Assembly (NCBI RefSeq): GCF_039538365.1
Contig: NZ_BAABCA010000003.1
Location: 310,001-374,000, forward strand
Direction of reading: 5' to 3'
Origin: Postechiella marina
GTDB lineage: Bacteria; Bacteroidota; Bacteroidia; Flavobacteriales; Flavobacteriaceae
DNA length: 64,000 nucleotides
Shown: positions 63,432-64,000 of the stretch, piece after piece
How positions within the stretch are numbered: position 1 is the stretch's first letter
Layout of the letters: every line of letters starts with the position of its first letter
Translations under genes and position numbers: made by a program
The notes under the pieces: generated by a model
What the model saw: only the letters and a program-made list of their open reading frames with translations
Databases searched by the model: none
Told to the model about the DNA's origin: nothing

Positions 63432-64000
63432 TTACTCTTCTTCTCCGTGCGATGACGTAGGAATTGTTGCTGGCTCAATAGAAGCATCATGAGCATTATG
63501 ATACTCTTCTAAAAGATTCATTGTTGCAACAAGTAAATCTTTAGTTTCTAATAAAACTCCAAAATAAAGTGTTGTATTTTTAGGACTAGACTCTTCTGTT
63601 CTGGTACGTTTAACTTGCTTTTGAATTTTTTCTGTTAACAAGCCAAAAACTTCACTTTTATTATTTAAAATACCTCCAATTTTCTCAAAAGACTTAGAAC
63701 TAAAAACTTCATTTGTTTCATCAAATAACTTCTCTATAGATAAATCTACTTCTTTAAGCTCTTTAATTTGATTAAATTTTAATTTCTTGTGATTATTATT
63801 AATGTGCTTATGACTTACTTTAGATATATACTCTAACGACTGTGTCATATCTTGTAAATATCCTAAAACACTAATGTAAAAATCACTAGCCCCAACACTT
63901 GACTCGTCTAAATTTTTAATAAAATAGAAAATATTATCTCTTAAATCTTCAACCTCTTCACTTAACTTATCTACTTGTTTTTTATTCTTTTTAAGCGATA
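63432..64000 (-). CDS. C-terminal part of a Na/Pi cotransporter (PhoU-like region; partial)
   Basis: The minus-strand frame is open from the window edge to the stop at 63432, about 189 residues. It is almost entirely helical, with charged heptads (KKQVDKLSEEVEDLRDNIFYFIKN, GYLQDMTQSLEYISKVSHKH, SFEKIGGILNNK) and the tail NTTLYFGVLLETKDLLVATMNLLEEYHN. That pattern is the cytosolic PhoU-like domain that ends Na/Pi cotransporters (NptA type). The ATG seen at 63848 is internal, since the frame runs further upstream to the edge. The membrane part lies beyond the window, so the family is inferred from this tail. No other phosphate gene is beside it. Confidence 0.55.
   Translation of the reverse strand, partial: SLKKNKKQVDKLSEEVEDLRDNIFYFIKNLDESSVGASDFYISVLGYLQDMTQSLEYISKVSHKHINNNHKKLKFNQIKELKEVDLSIEKLFDETNEVFSSKSFEKIGGILNNKSEVFGLLTEKIQKQVKRTRTEESSPKNTTLYFGVLLETKDLLVATMNLLEEYHNAHDASIEPATIPTSSHGEEE

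Noticed and set aside
63274..63492. Small plus-strand open frame near the Na/Pi gene
   Set aside because: It runs through the strong terminator at 63382 and into the opposing coding region, and has no start signal or homologous look.

Overview
The window is AT-rich chromosomal DNA from a member of the Bacteroidota, most likely a (marine) Flavobacteriaceae. The support is direct: a TonB/SusC-SusD locus with a hybrid two-component regulator, a type IX secretion C-terminal domain, several SusD-like or SPII lipoproteins, Bacteroidota-type promoters of the form TAnnTTTG, and a gene repertoire (DUF5686 protein, DUF3109 protein, PpnP, FolK fused to a deoxynucleoside kinase, 1379-residue HTCS) typical of that family. 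Genus cannot be decided from what I can read. No rRNA, tRNA, CRISPR array, prophage or intact insertion sequence was found; this is mostly ordinary core genome with a few accessory islands.

Layout. 1-16 kb: tail of a DUF5686 outer-membrane protein, an MMPL/RND exporter, divergent tadA and dxs, a large AsmA-like protein, a queuosine-precursor transporter, a FolK-deoxynucleoside kinase fusion, ppk1, a GH63-type glucosidase, and an overlapping pair of methyltransferases. 16-19 kb is a small accessory patch: two paralogous 86-89-residue proteins of unknown function flank a T9SS-exported protein and a polysaccharide deacetylase whose lipoprotein signal is cut from its catalytic domain by an in-frame TAA. 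19-23 kb: a beta-propeller phytase directly behind its TonB-dependent receptor. 23-30 kb: ppc, an unrecognised 608-residue cysteine-containing protein, and the nadA-nadB operon. 30-41.4 kb: a HTCS regulator divergent from susC-susD and a PKD-like surface lipoprotein, with no glycan-degrading enzyme beside them. 41.5-53 kb: a tail-less SSB, GNAT, aldo/keto reductase, a Zn-ribbon/GIDE-like pair, CBS protein, TPR protein, HupE, dCMP deaminase-CtpA pair, a three-gene operon with MarC, DUF3109, and a second phytase-like lipoprotein. 53-64 kb: nrdB-nrdA, RDD protein, OmpA lipoprotein, PpnP, an AraC regulator followed by a TonB-dependent receptor, and the C-terminal part of a Na/Pi cotransporter.

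Themes. Phosphorus acquisition and storage recurs: phytase plus receptor, a phytase-like lipoprotein, polyphosphate kinase and a Na/Pi cotransporter. Nucleotide supply also recurs: deoxynucleoside kinase, dCMP deaminase, class Ia ribonucleotide reductase and PpnP. Three intergenic copies of one palindromic repeat family (5.1, 16.1 and 47.7 kb) share GCGTTA...TAACGC ends and are the clearest unannotated structure. The best candidates for undescribed biology are the 608-residue protein at 25.9 kb, the duplicated small-protein family at 16.2/18.6 kb, the repeat family, and the enzyme-less HTCS/SusCD locus.
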